Below are positions 1 to 7,500 of a DNA stretch of 8,824 nt, in pieces. Below the pieces are notes generated by a model, which had not been told where the DNA came from, did not search any database, and saw only the letters and a program-made list of their open reading frames with translations. Origin of the DNA: Deltaproteobacteria bacterium (GTDB taxonomy: Bacteria > Desulfobacterota > Desulfovibrionia > Desulfovibrionales > Desulfovibrionaceae); the NCBI GenBank assembly GCA_025350085.1, contig JANXYI010000256.1:1-8824 (forward strand), given 5' to 3'. Each line of letters opens with the position of its first letter. Position 1 is the stretch's first letter. The position numbers were made by a program, and so were the translations under genes.

Positions 1-126
<126 letters not shown>

Positions 127-150
127 CCCCCAAGCCTCACGCCAAAGCTC

Positions 151-184
151 AAAGGCCGGGGTCCGCAAGGACTCCGGCCTTTTT
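151..184 (+). terminator. Rho-independent terminator of groEL, partly bidirectional
   Basis: A 14-bp stem (151-164 with 169-182, one G-T wobble) is closed by a GCAA tetraloop, and a T run covers 180-184. Stem, GNRA-type loop and T run are all typical of an intrinsic terminator on the plus strand. Read on the minus strand the stem is followed by only three T, so it may also help to end the convergent TPR gene, less efficiently. Confidence 0.93.
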
Positions 185-185
185 C

Positions 186-229
186 GCGCGCCAGCGGGGG
201 CTGGTGCGCCGGGCGGGCCGTCGGCCCGC
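186..229. other. Two further hairpins in the convergent groEL/TPR intergenic region
   Basis: The first is a 10-bp stem (186-195 with 200-209, one G-T wobble, loop GGGG). The second is a perfect 7-bp stem (213-219 with 223-229, loop GTC) that begins 3 bp beyond the stop of the minus-strand TPR gene. Neither has a T run on either strand. They may stabilise the 3' end of the TPR transcript or assist termination in this convergent junction; that role is inferred from position. Confidence 0.55.
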
Positions 230-232
230 GCC

Positions 233-1108
233 CTAGAAGTCGAGCTTGATCTCCACGGTTCCGCTGCTGCCGGAGCGGGGCTCCTCGCGCAGGTAGGCCT
301 GGGGGTCGCCGTAGACGCGCTCGCTGGCGGCAGAGGCCAGGCGGTGGGCCTCCTGGTTCTGGGGGTTCAGCTTGAGCGCCAGCTGGGCGTTGACGAGGGC
401 CTCGTCCCAGCTGCGGCGCTCCAGCGCGCTCTTGGCCAGGCGCAGGTTCAAGGCCTCCACCGGCCCGAAGCGCCGAATGGCTGCTTTCAGGATCTCGTCG
501 GCCTTCTCGGTATCCCCCAGGGCATCATGGCACTGGGACAGGGCGGCGTAGATGCGCTGGTCGCCCGGCGTGGTCTCCAGGCCCTTTTGCAGGTATTCCA
601 CGGCCTCAGCCAGCAGCCCGGCCAGCATGAAGCGCTGCCCGAGGTCCACGAGCAGTCCGGGCTCCTCGCCGTAGAGATCGGCCGCGCGGCGGAAGAGCTT
701 GCGCGCCTCCATGGGATGCTTCTGCTCCAGTTCGTTCTGGCCGCTCAGGATGAGTTCGTCGAGCTCGGCCAGCTGCTTGCGCCGCTCCTCTACCCGGGCC
801 TTGCCCAGCACGGCGTCCAGGGCCTGGAGCACGCGCTTGAAGGTGGCCAAGAGCTCGCGTTCCTTGCCCTTCTTGTGGGCCAGCCCGGCGGGGAAGGCCT
901 GCTTGAGCGCGTCCTGCTCCATGAGCACGCGCACGGCCTCCTCCATGAGGATGTCGATCTCGATGCGCTCGCGGCCGTAGATCTGCCCGGCGGTCAAAAG
1001 CTCGAGCGCCGTGACCAGCGACTTGAGGCAGGCCAGGATGTCCTTGCGTTGCAGGAAGAACTTGGAACGGGCGATGTGCTCCCGCACGTTCTTGGGGCTC
1101 GTGTCCAT
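233..1108 (-). CDS. Tetratricopeptide-repeat (TPR) protein, 291 aa
   Basis: The protein probably serves as a cytosolic protein-protein interaction scaffold; partner and pathway cannot be told. It has no signal peptide or membrane segment. Residues 1-115 form a charged, helical N-terminal region of unknown kind. Residues from about 119 to 255 are helix-turn-helix TPR units: a weaker one near 119-146, then clear ones near 153-183 (AEAVEYLQKGLETTPGD), 187-217 (EKADEILKAAIRRFG) and 219-252 (WDEALVNAQLALKLNPQNQ). The C-terminal 35 residues look unstructured. A GTG 12 codons upstream (1142-1144) keeps the frame, but only the ATG at 1106-1108 has a Shine-Dalgarno sequence (AAGAGGAG just upstream), so the ATG was chosen. 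The gene is convergent with groEL and divergent from the cNMP-binding gene. GC-rich third positions match the neighbours. The TPR call is firm; the function is unknown. Confidence 0.88.
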   Translation of the reverse strand: MDTSPKNVREHIARSKFFLQRKDILACLKSLVTALELLTAGQIYGRERIEIDILMEEAVRVLMEQDALKQAFPAGLAHKKGKERELLATFKRVLQALDAVLGKARVEERRKQLAELDELILSGQNELEQKHPMEARKLFRRAADLYGEEPGLLVDLGQRFMLAGLLAEAVEYLQKGLETTPGDQRIYAALSQCHDALGDTEKADEILKAAIRRFGPVEALNLRLAKSALERRSWDEALVNAQLALKLNPQNQEAHRLASAASERVYGDPQAYLREEPRSGSSGTVEIKLDF

Positions 1109-1178
1109 GCGCTCCTCTTTGGTTGTCAGCGGCTGGCGCCCCACGGCGACGGTTCAAGGCCGGGGCGGCCCCTTGGTC

Positions 1179-1207
1179 CCCATACCCCAGCCACGGGCCA
1201 TGATCAA
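1179..1207 (-). promoter_or_regulatory. Candidate sigma70-type promoter of the TPR gene
   Basis: On the minus strand TTGATC (1202-1207) lies exactly 17 bp before TATGGG (1179-1184). This matches the -35 consensus at 4 of 6 and the -10 at 3 of 6. It would give a leader of roughly 60-65 nt before the ATG at 1108. The -10 is weak, so this is a tentative call. Confidence 0.28.
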
Positions 1208-1253
1208 GGGCAGGGGCAAATGGCGCCGCCTGCCGGGGAGGGCTTTCGCGGCT

Positions 1254-1263
1254 GGAATATTCC
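1254..1263. promoter_or_regulatory. Perfect 10-bp palindrome GGAATATTCC in the TPR/cNMP-binding divergent spacer
   Basis: GGAATATTCC is its own reverse complement and stands out as an AT-rich island in GC-rich spacer DNA. It lies 75 bp before the ATG of the cNMP-binding gene and about 47 bp upstream of the candidate TPR promoter. A regulator operator shared by both genes is possible. It has no match to a site I recognise, and it may be chance. No convincing promoter for the plus-strand genes could be placed in this spacer; TTGCCC with CATGTT 17 bp on (1287-1315) is the least poor candidate. Confidence 0.3.
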
Positions 1264-1338
1264 GGGGGCGACCCAGGGGCCTGACTTGCCCACGGCCTGG
1301 GATTCAGGCATGTTGAATGCAAGCTCGCCGAGGTGGCC

Positions 1339-1833
1339 ATGAAGGAACTCGATTTCGACCCGACCAACGCCGAGACCCTGGAGCAGTTCCGCAAGATCCC
1401 GGCCTTCTCCTCCATGGAGGAGAAGCTGGTCCAGGAGGTGGTGCGCATGAGCCGCATGCGCAAGTACGAGACCGGGGAGTTCCTCATCCGCGAGGGGGAC
1501 TATGACGCCTGGATCTTTTTCCTGGTCAAGGGCGAACTCACGATCACCCACAAGGGCGTGGAGGTCGGCATCATCCGCCGCCTGGGCGATGTCTTCGGCG
1601 AGATGGGCATCATCGACGGCAGCCCGCGTTCGGCCAGCATCCAGGCCATAAGCCCGACGCTCTGCGTGGTGGTGGACGCCTCGCTTTTCGACCACGAGGC
1701 GAAGCAGGACAAGTTCGTGCTCCAGGCCATCCTCTACCGCATCTTCTGCGAGGTCCTGGCCACCCGTCTGCGCGAGATGGACAGGAAGCTTTCCGAACTC
1801 ACCGGCGCCAAGGGGCTAGACGCCCCGGCTTAA
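1339..1833 (+). CDS. Stand-alone cyclic-nucleotide-binding domain protein (Crp/PKA-type cNMP fold, no HTH), 164 aa
   Basis: Residues about 22-125 form a cyclic-nucleotide-binding domain: an N-terminal helix ([14 protein letters not shown]), a beta-roll with the conserved Gly-Asp turn ([17 protein letters not shown]), then the phosphate-binding cassette [15 protein letters not shown] at residues 86-100. In this family the cassette Glu (E88) binds the ribose 2'-OH and the Arg (R97) the cyclic phosphate. Both are present, so cAMP or cGMP binding is likely. The E-to-R distance of 9 equals that of protein kinase A regulatory subunits and is one shorter than in CRP. After the fold only about 40 residues remain, mostly one helix (about 126-155), so the helix-turn-helix DNA-binding domain of CRP/FNR is absent. 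The ATG at 1339 was chosen because GAGG lies 5 nt upstream; a GTG at 1333 overlaps that site. pgm follows after 17 bp, so the two are probably co-transcribed. The effector is unknown; a protein partner is inferred. Confidence 0.9.
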   Translation: MKELDFDPTNAETLEQFRKIPAFSSMEEKLVQEVVRMSRMRKYETGEFLIREGDYDAWIFFLVKGELTITHKGVEVGIIRRLGDVFGEMGIIDGSPRSASIQAISPTLCVVVDASLFDHEAKQDKFVLQAILYRIFCEVLATRLREMDRKLSELTGAKGLDAPA

Positions 1834-1850
1834 GCCACACGGAGACGCAC

Positions 1851-3503
1851 ATGGCCGTTCACCCCCTGGCGGGCAAGCCCGCGCCCAAGGAGATTTTGGC
1901 CGACATCCCGCGCCTGCTGGCCGACTTTTCGGCCCTTGCGCCCGATCCCGAAGACCCGGCGCAAAAGGTCAGCTTCGGCACCTCGGGCCACCGCGGTTCG
2001 AGCTCGGCCGGCAGCTTCAACGAGGCCCACATCCTGGCCATCAGCCAGGCCATCGTGGAGAGCCGCGCGTTGGCGGGCATCCGCGGCCCGCTGTTCATGG
2101 GCATGGACACCCACGCACTAAGCGCCCCGGCCCTGAACACGGCGCTTGAGGTCTTCGCGGCCCACGGCGTGGACGTCATGATCCAGGCGGACAACGGGTT
2201 CACGCCCACGCCGGTGATCTCCCACGCCATCCTCGGCCACAACCGCAATCCGCAGAACCGGCGGGCCGACGGGGTGGTGGTGACCCCCTCGCACAATCCG
2301 CCCCAGGACGGGGGCTTCAAGTACAACCCGCCCGAGGGCGGCCCGGCGGACACGGCCACTACCCGCGCCATCGAGGACCGGGCCAACGAGCTCCTGCGGG
2401 CCAACCTCGCCGGGGTGCGCCGGATGCCGCTGGTGCACGCGCTGACGGCCGAGACCACGCACCTGATCGACTATGTGGCGCCCTATGTGAACGACCTGGG
2501 CAATGTGCTGGACATGGAGGCCATCAAGGCCTCGGGCCTGCGGATCGGGGCCGATCCCCTGGGCGGCTCGGGCGTGGGTTTCCTTGCGCCCATTGCCGAG
2601 CGCTGGGGTATCAACCTGACCGTGGTCAACCAGACCGTGGACCCGACCTTCTCCTTCATGAGCGTGGACAAGGACGGCAAGATCCGCATGGACTGCTCCT
2701 CACCCTACGCCATGCAGGGGCTCATCGCGCACAAGGACAGCTTTGACGTGGCCTTTGGCAACGACCCGGACTTCGACCGCCACGGCATCGTCACCAGAAG
2801 CCAGGGGCTGATGAATCCCAACCACTACCTGTCCGTGGCCGTGGACTACCTGTTCCGGAACCGGCCCGGCTGGCGCGCGGACGCCGTGGTGGGCAAGACG
2901 CTGGTGTCGAGCTCCATGCTCGACCGCGTGGCCCGGGGGCTGGGCCGCAAGCTTTCGGAGGTGCCCGTGGGCTTCAAGTGGTTCGTGGCCGGGCTGCTCG
3001 ACGGCTCCTGCGGCTTCGGCGGCGAGGAGAGCGCAGGCGCGAGCTTCCTGCGCCGGGACGGCACGGTCTGGACCACGGACAAGGACGGCATCATCATGGG
3101 CCTCTTGGCCGCCGAGATCACCGCGCGCACGGGCCAGGACCCCGGCCAGCTCTACATTGGTCTCACGGAGCGCTATGGCAGCCCGGTCTACGAGCGCCTG
3201 GACGCCCCGGCCACGCCGGTCCAGAAGGCGGCCTTCAAGAAGCTCACCCCTTCGATGGTGGCGGCGACGAGCCTCGCCGGGGAGCCCATCCTGGCCAAGC
3301 TCATCCGCGCGCCGGGCAATAATGCCGACATCGGCGGGCTCAAGGTGGTGACCGAGAACGGCTGGTTCGCGGCCCGGCCCTCGGGCACGGAGGACATCTA
3401 CAAGATCTACGCTGAGAGCTTCCTGGGCCGCGAGCATCTGGCGCTCTTGCAGCGCGAGGCCCAGGCCATGGTCGATGCGGTCTTCCGGGTCGCCGGGGCG
3501 TAG
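1851..3503 (+). CDS. pgm: Phosphoglucomutase, alpha-D-glucose specific, 550 aa
   Basis: The enzyme interconverts glucose-1-phosphate and glucose-6-phosphate through glucose-1,6-bisphosphate in the cytosol, linking glycolysis to glycogen and to nucleotide sugars for cell-envelope sugars. It belongs to the alpha-D-phosphohexomutase superfamily, and all four signature loops are visible. They are the phosphoserine loop TPSHNPP (Ser147), the Mg-binding loop DPDFD (Asp305, 307, 309), the sugar-specificity loops GFKWF (374-378) and GGEESAG (390-396), and the phosphate-binding loop ARPSGTED (508-515). The [10 protein letters not shown] stretch near residue 41 is the N-terminal signature. Length and motif spacing match the bacterial Pgm group (E. 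coli Pgm, 546 aa). The ATG has GGAGA 5 nt upstream. The gene follows the cNMP-binding gene by 17 bp and is followed by a hairpin terminator, so the two form a two-gene unit. No key residue is missing. Confidence 0.97.
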   Translation: MAVHPLAGKPAPKEILADIPRLLADFSALAPDPEDPAQKVSFGTSGHRGSSSAGSFNEAHILAISQAIVESRALAGIRGPLFMGMDTHALSAPALNTALEVFAAHGVDVMIQADNGFTPTPVISHAILGHNRNPQNRRADGVVVTPSHNPPQDGGFKYNPPEGGPADTATTRAIEDRANELLRANLAGVRRMPLVHALTAETTHLIDYVAPYVNDLGNVLDMEAIKASGLRIGADPLGGSGVGFLAPIAERWGINLTVVNQTVDPTFSFMSVDKDGKIRMDCSSPYAMQGLIAHKDSFDVAFGNDPDFDRHGIVTRSQGLMNPNHYLSVAVDYLFRNRPGWRADAVVGKTLVSSSMLDRVARGLGRKLSEVPVGFKWFVAGLLDGSCGFGGEESAGASFLRRDGTVWTTDKDGIIMGLLAAEITARTGQDPGQLYIGLTERYGSPVYERLDAPATPVQKAAFKKLTPSMVAATSLAGEPILAKLIRAPGNNADIGGLKVVTENGWFAARPSGTEDIYKIYAESFLGREHLALLQREAQAMVDAVFRVAGA

Positions 3504-3553
3504 GGCTTCTGGCCAGAATCGAATACCCAGACCCCATCCGTTTGGAATGACGC

Positions 3554-3588
3554 AGGGGCCAGGCCGGGAGACCGATGCCGGCCCCTTT
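3554..3588 (+). terminator. Probable intrinsic terminator after pgm
   Basis: A 7-bp stem (AGGGGCC 3554-3560 with GGCCCCT 3580-3586) continues after a one-base bulge with three more pairs (3562-3564 with 3577-3579) and ends in TTT at 3586-3588. The T run is short, but the stem is GC-rich and lies 50 bp after the pgm stop, facing the convergent outer-membrane gene. Confidence 0.65.
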
Positions 3589-3608
3589 GCCTGGGCGCGG
3601 CCACAGGC

Positions 3609-3640
3609 AAAAAAAGCGGCCCCGCTTGCGCAGGGCCGCT
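3609..3640 (-). terminator. Intrinsic terminator of the outer-membrane protein gene
   Basis: On the minus strand a perfect 8-bp stem AGCGGCCC / GGGCCGCT (3633-3640 with 3615-3622, 10-nt loop) runs straight into a seven-T tract (the A run at 3609-3615 on the plus strand). It begins 23 bp after the stop of the minus-strand beta-barrel gene. Confidence 0.9.
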
Positions 3641-3663
3641 GATCGTGGTCTTGGTCGTCCCAG

Positions 3664-4359
3664 TTAGAACTGGTAGCGCAGGCCGAGCAGGGCCTCGTGG
3701 GCGGTGATGTCCTTGGTCTGCAAGTGGGTGGTCGCAATGGCGGCACCGGTGATCTTCTTGGCATCGCCGAAGCTGGTGTAGCGGTAGCCCAGGTCGATGA
3801 CGATGTTGTCGGTGAGGGAGTAGCCCACGCCAGCGCCCAGGTTCCAGGCGAAGTTGGTGGTGTCGTGGTTGCCGCCGAAGTTCACTGCGGCGGAGTTCTC
3901 ACTGACCTTCTGGTTGATCCAGGCCACGCCGAGACCAGCGCCCACATACGGGGTGAAGGAGGTGCCGGTCTTGATGTCGTAGTAGAAGTTGGCAAAGCCG
4001 GTCTGGATGTCATACTTGGCGTCGACAATACCCGTGGTGGAGTTTGTCGAGTGCAGCTTGAACTGGCTGTGGTACAGATACTCCGCCTCAGCGCGGACCG
4101 GGAGGCCCATGCCCGCGAAGTTGTAGCCCAGGGCGCCGCCGAGGGTGTAGCCGCTGTTCCGGTCGCGGAAGGAGTTGGTGGAGTTCTGGTTGGTGGCTGC
4201 GGCAGCGGTGTCAGAGGTACCGCCAGAACTGTCCTTGGTCTCGTAGCCGCCCTTCACGCTGACATACACGCCGCCCTTGTCGGCCGCGTAGGCCGGGCCA
4301 ATGGCCAGGGCCGCCACAAGCGCGAGCACCGCGAAGATGACGAGATGTGCCTTTTTCAT
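3664..4359 (-). CDS. Small outer-membrane beta-barrel protein with signal peptide, 231 aa
   Basis: Residues 1-25 are a classical Sec signal peptide: MKKAH, a hydrophobic core of about 15 residues, then GPAYA just before ADKGG, giving an AxA cleavage site. The mature part alternates aromatic and glycine-rich strands (YTLGGALGYNFAG, FTPYVGAGLGVAWINQ, FAWNLGAGVGYSL, IVIDLGYRYTSFGD) separated by polar Ser/Thr/Asn-rich loops. It ends in GLRYQF, with the C-terminal Phe used as the beta-signal for BAM-dependent insertion. This fits the eight-strand OmpA-like/opacity-protein fold; ligand and role are unknown. The first outer loop (about 42-68) is very rich in Ser, Thr, Ala and Asn. The ATG at 4357-4359 has AAGGA 8 nt upstream; the frame stays open for another 800 bp, but that part is antisense to the cyclase gene. 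The coding sequence is less GC-biased than its neighbours. It is monocistronic, with its own terminator. Confidence 0.93.
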   Translation of the reverse strand: MKKAHLVIFAVLALVAALAIGPAYAADKGGVYVSVKGGYETKDSSGGTSDTAAAATNQNSTNSFRDRNSGYTLGGALGYNFAGMGLPVRAEAEYLYHSQFKLHSTNSTTGIVDAKYDIQTGFANFYYDIKTGTSFTPYVGAGLGVAWINQKVSENSAAVNFGGNHDTTNFAWNLGAGVGYSLTDNIVIDLGYRYTSFGDAKKITGAAIATTHLQTKDITAHEALLGLRYQF

Positions 4360-4400
4360 GGTTGCTTCCTTCTTTTGCGTTTGTAAACATGTACGGGCCC

Positions 4401-4410
4401 ATAGGCCTAT
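4401..4410. promoter_or_regulatory. Perfect 10-bp palindrome ATAGGCCTAT upstream of the outer-membrane gene
   Basis: The palindrome lies 42 bp upstream of the outer-membrane ATG, within the probable 5' leader of that gene. It could be an operator or a small RNA hairpin. I do not recognise the site. Confidence 0.3.
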
Positions 4411-4438
4411 AGATGGAGTCCGATTACCCCGGGCTACG

Positions 4439-4444
4439 TATAAT
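4439..4444 (+). promoter_or_regulatory. Consensus -10 box TATAAT, candidate upstream promoter of the cyclase gene
   Basis: TATAAT is a perfect sigma70 -10 hexamer. No good -35 lies 16-18 bp upstream; TGGAGT (4414-4419), with a 19-bp gap, matches 3 of 6. Transcription would begin near 4451 and leave a leader of about 80 nt before the cyclase ATG, with the 4458-4483 dyad inside it. The same bases read on the minus strand give TATACG (4437-4442), a possible -10 for the divergent outer-membrane gene, with TTGCAC upstream at a rather short 14-bp spacing. Confidence 0.4.
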
Positions 4445-4457
4445 GCCAAGAGCTGAG

Positions 4458-4483
4458 TGCAAATTTTTTTACTCAATTTTGCA
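4458..4483. promoter_or_regulatory. AT-rich inverted repeat (TGCAAATTT-N8-AATTTTGCA), candidate operator
   Basis: The arms at 4458-4466 and 4475-4483 are complementary at 8 of 9 positions around an 8-bp centre. The dyad sits between the divergent outer-membrane and cyclase genes, in the most AT-rich DNA of the window. Arm length and spacing suit a dimeric regulator bound on successive turns. It is not a CRP consensus site (TGTGA-N6-TCACA). It could instead act as an RNA hairpin if transcription starts upstream of it. Confidence 0.45.
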
Positions 4484-4495
4484 TTGCCAGCGGGC

Positions 4496-4525
4496 CTCGA
4501 CTCCCTGTGCGTTCCGCTGTATATT
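4496..4525 (+). promoter_or_regulatory. Candidate sigma70 promoter immediately before the cyclase start codon
   Basis: CTCGAC/TCGACT (4496-4502, 4 of 6 to the -35 as TCGACT) lies 17 bp before TATATT (4520-4525, 5 of 6 to the -10). Only six bases, CCGGCC, separate the -10 from the ATG at 4532, so the expected transcription start coincides with the start codon and the mRNA would be leaderless. The lack of any Shine-Dalgarno sequence before this ATG agrees with that. Confidence 0.45.
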
Positions 4526-4531
4526 CCGGCC

Positions 4532-7500
4532 ATGAGCCAGTCTGTTGCCGAAGCCGCAGTATCCCTGCGGAAGTTTGTCCGCGCCGGGCAGGGGGATGCG
4601 CAGAAGTTCCTGCCGCCCATCCTTGCGGACCTGACGGCGCTTTCTGCCGGGCCTGAGGCCGCCCCGCAGGACCTGGCCGCTGCCGGGGAGGCCGCCAGCC
4701 TGCTCTTCGCCGTGGCGCGCACCCTGCGCGATGTGTCGCTCGTGCCGCGCGCGCTGCAGGCCCTGCTGGGCCTGGGTCGGTTTGGCCGCAGCCTGGCCAT
4801 GCTGTTCATCCAGGCCCGCAGCCTGCCCCTGCCGCAGCTCACGCCGGTCCTCCTGGCCCTGCCCGGCCGCGAATCCCTGGCCCTGGTCAACGAGATGTTC
4901 CTGGTCCCCCTGGCCGACGACAAGCAGTACATGGCCTGGCTCAAGGGCCTGCTGCCCGCTCCGGGGCGCTGCGACCCCAGGGAGCTGCTCGTGTTCCTGC
5001 GCGTCCTGGCCGAGGAGGGCACACCCCTGGCCCGGCCCCTGCGCGAGGCCATGCTCGCGGCCTGCCTGGCCGAGGCCCTGCCCAAGGCCTTTGCCGGGAT
5101 GCCCGGGGCGGCCACGGCCGAGGCCCTGCTCACGGCCCGGGCCAGCCTGGCTACCCCGGCCATCCAATCCGAGGCCCTGGGCTATGCCCTGCGCTCGGCC
5201 GGGTCCGAGGGACCGAGCCGCCTGGCTCCACTTCTGGCCGCGGCCCCTGATCTGGAGGTGCGCGAGACCGCCCTGTTGGCCGAGCTGAGCCGTCTGGCCG
5301 TGCTGCCCGAGGCCCCGCTGCTGCTGCTTCCGGCGGCCCAGGCCGAGCCGGAGATACTGGGGCTGGTCCTGGCGGACCTGCTGCGCCAGGGCGGGGCCGC
5401 GCGCCAGGCAGCCCTCAGGCTCACGCCGCTGCTGCCCCGGCTGGGGCTCACGCCCCTGCTGGAGGACATCCCCGAGGAAGACCGGCCCGTTGTCCTGGGC
5501 CAGGTCTTTGGCGCCCTGGTGCGCGTTGAGCCCGATTTCGTGCGCCGCGCGGCCAAGGCCATGCAGGCCGCGCTGGACAAGCCCGCGCTGCAGGCCCTGG
5601 CGGAGCTGCTCTCGGCCCAGGCCGCGCTTGCGGCCGCCCGGGACGAGGCCGAGAGCGCGGCCCTGCCCGTTCCCCCGGCCCCGGGCAAGGCCGCCAGCCC
5701 GCGCCGGGCTTCCCTGGTCGAGGCCCTGAAGGACGCCCTGACGCCCCTGAAGGACCAGGATTATTCGCAATCGAGCCTGAGCGGCGTGACCCTGGACAGC
5801 TCCATCCTCCAGTCCGTGGACCTCGCGGCCAGCCGCTTCACCAAGGTCGTCTTCCGCCGGGTGCGCCTGAACGCCTGCGGCCTTGCGGACAGCCGCTTCG
5901 AGGGCTGCACCTTCCAGGCCTGCGTCTTCTCGGGCGTTGATTTCTGCGGCGCGGCCTTCCAGGACTGCCGGTTCGAGAGCTGCGTCTTCGAGCGCTGCGA
6001 CGCGGCGCGCCTGCGCCTGTCGAGCTGCGCGTTCACCGGCTGCTCCGTGGCCGAGTCCTGCCTGGCGGGGGCGCAGTTCTTCAAGGTGCGGCTGGACCGC
6101 CTGGGCGTCCGGGCCAGCGCCTTCTCCGGTCTGCATGTCCGGGAATCGGTTCTGGCCTCCTGCGTCTTTGTCCGCTCGGATCTGTCCGGCGCGCTTGTGT
6201 ACCGCTCGGTCTTGCGCGCCACGGAGTTCACGGACTGCACCCTGGTCCAGGCCTGCCTGCGCCAGTGCGAGGCCCTGGGACTCGGCTTCCTGCGCTCGTC
6301 GCTGCCCGGCCTGCGGGTGGAGGGCGGGCACACGGACAGCCCGCACCTGGCCGCGGCCCGGCGGTCCACCTTGGCAACTGGCCTGGCAACTGGCCGGGCC
6401 GGGCCGGACGCGGCGGCGGAGCTGCCCCTGGCCCTGCGCAGCGGCCCCGGAGCGGCGTTCGTCGCGGCCTGCGTGGACCGCTTTGCGCGCGTGGACGAGG
6501 CCAGGTGCACCCTGGCCGCCATGCGCGGGCAGAACCAGCGCCGCACCGAGCTGGCGCTCGCACGGCTGACCGAGGCCCAGGGCGTGTTCCTGCGGCTTCT
6601 GCCGCAGCTGCTGATCACCGACGTGTTCGAGCAGGCCCAGGGCATAACCGGTGTTCCGGCCTGCGCCCTGGACGGACCCCAGGTCCGGGTGGACCACGCT
6701 CTGCTTGAGAAATTCTTCCCCGGACAGACCCCCGGGACCCCGTCCGTGCCTGCGCTGACCATCGAGGCCCTGTACGCCATCGGCAGCCTGGGCTCCGTGG
6801 CCCAGAAGCCGTCCTCGGACATCGACTGCTGGCTCTGCCACACCGATCCGGCCAGCTCCCCTGAGCAGGTCCGGGAAGGCCTGGGCCGCAAGCTCTCCGC
6901 CCTGGAGGTCTGGGCCGAAGAGCAGCTGGGCCTGGAGGTGCACTTCTTTGCCATGACCATGGACGAGGTGCGCACCAACTCCTTCGGCATGAGCGACAAG
7001 GAGAGCTCCGGCTCGGCCCAGGCGGCCCTGCTCAAGGAGGAGTTCTACCGCACGGCGCTCAGGCTCGGCGGCCGCGACCTGCTCTGGTGGGTCGCCCAGC
7101 CGGGCGCGGCCGCGCAGGCCGCGCAGGCGCTGCTGGAGGAGCTCCAGGTCCTGGACCCGCGCACCGCCGCCGAGCTGGTGGACCTGGGCCAGCCCGAGCC
7201 CATCCCGCCGGGCGAGTATTTCGGGGCCTGCCTGTGGCAGATGGTCAAGGCCCTGCACAGCCCCTACAAGTCGGTGATGAAGCTGGCGTTGCTCGAGAAG
7301 TACGCGGGCCGCGGCCAGACCATGCGCCTGCTCTGCGACCGCATCAAGGAGGCCGTGCTGCGCGGGCGCTGCGAGGCGCAGTGGGTGGACCCGTACCTGG
7401 CGCTGTTCGCCTCGGTCCACACGCACTACGCCGCCCTGGGCGACGAGGGTTCCCTCGGCCTTTTGGCCGAATGCCTGCGGCTCAAGGCCGACGTGGAGCC

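Noticed and set aside
344..1342. A 332-codon plus-strand frame opposite the TPR gene
   Set aside because: It is Leu/Gly/Gln-rich without motifs, while the minus strand has TPR units and a ribosome binding site.
2700..3764. A 354-codon minus-strand frame opposite pgm
   Set aside because: It runs antisense to motif-bearing pgm codons and across a terminator, and its composition (Arg, Gly, Ala, His) is typical of a shadow frame.
4434..4450. Sigma54-type promoter (TTGGCA...TAGC) on the minus strand before the outer-membrane gene
   Set aside because: The GG and GC elements are 13 rather than 12 bases apart and the -12 element is TAGC instead of TTGC.
4458..4483. CRP site in front of the cyclase gene
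   Set aside because: The dyad lacks TGTGA/TCACA half-sites and its arm-to-arm distance is too large for CRP.
4457..4531. GTG start giving 25 extra N-terminal residues on the cyclase
   Set aside because: The stretch is AT-rich spacer containing a dyad and a promoter-like -10, and it lacks the GC-rich third positions of the gene. It would read as a hydrophobic leader on what looks like a cytosolic enzyme.
3664..5163. A 499-codon reading of the outer-membrane gene starting at 5163
   Set aside because: The first 268 codons are antisense to the cyclase gene and Arg/Ser/Ala-rich. The signal peptide and a good ribosome binding site fix the start at 4359.
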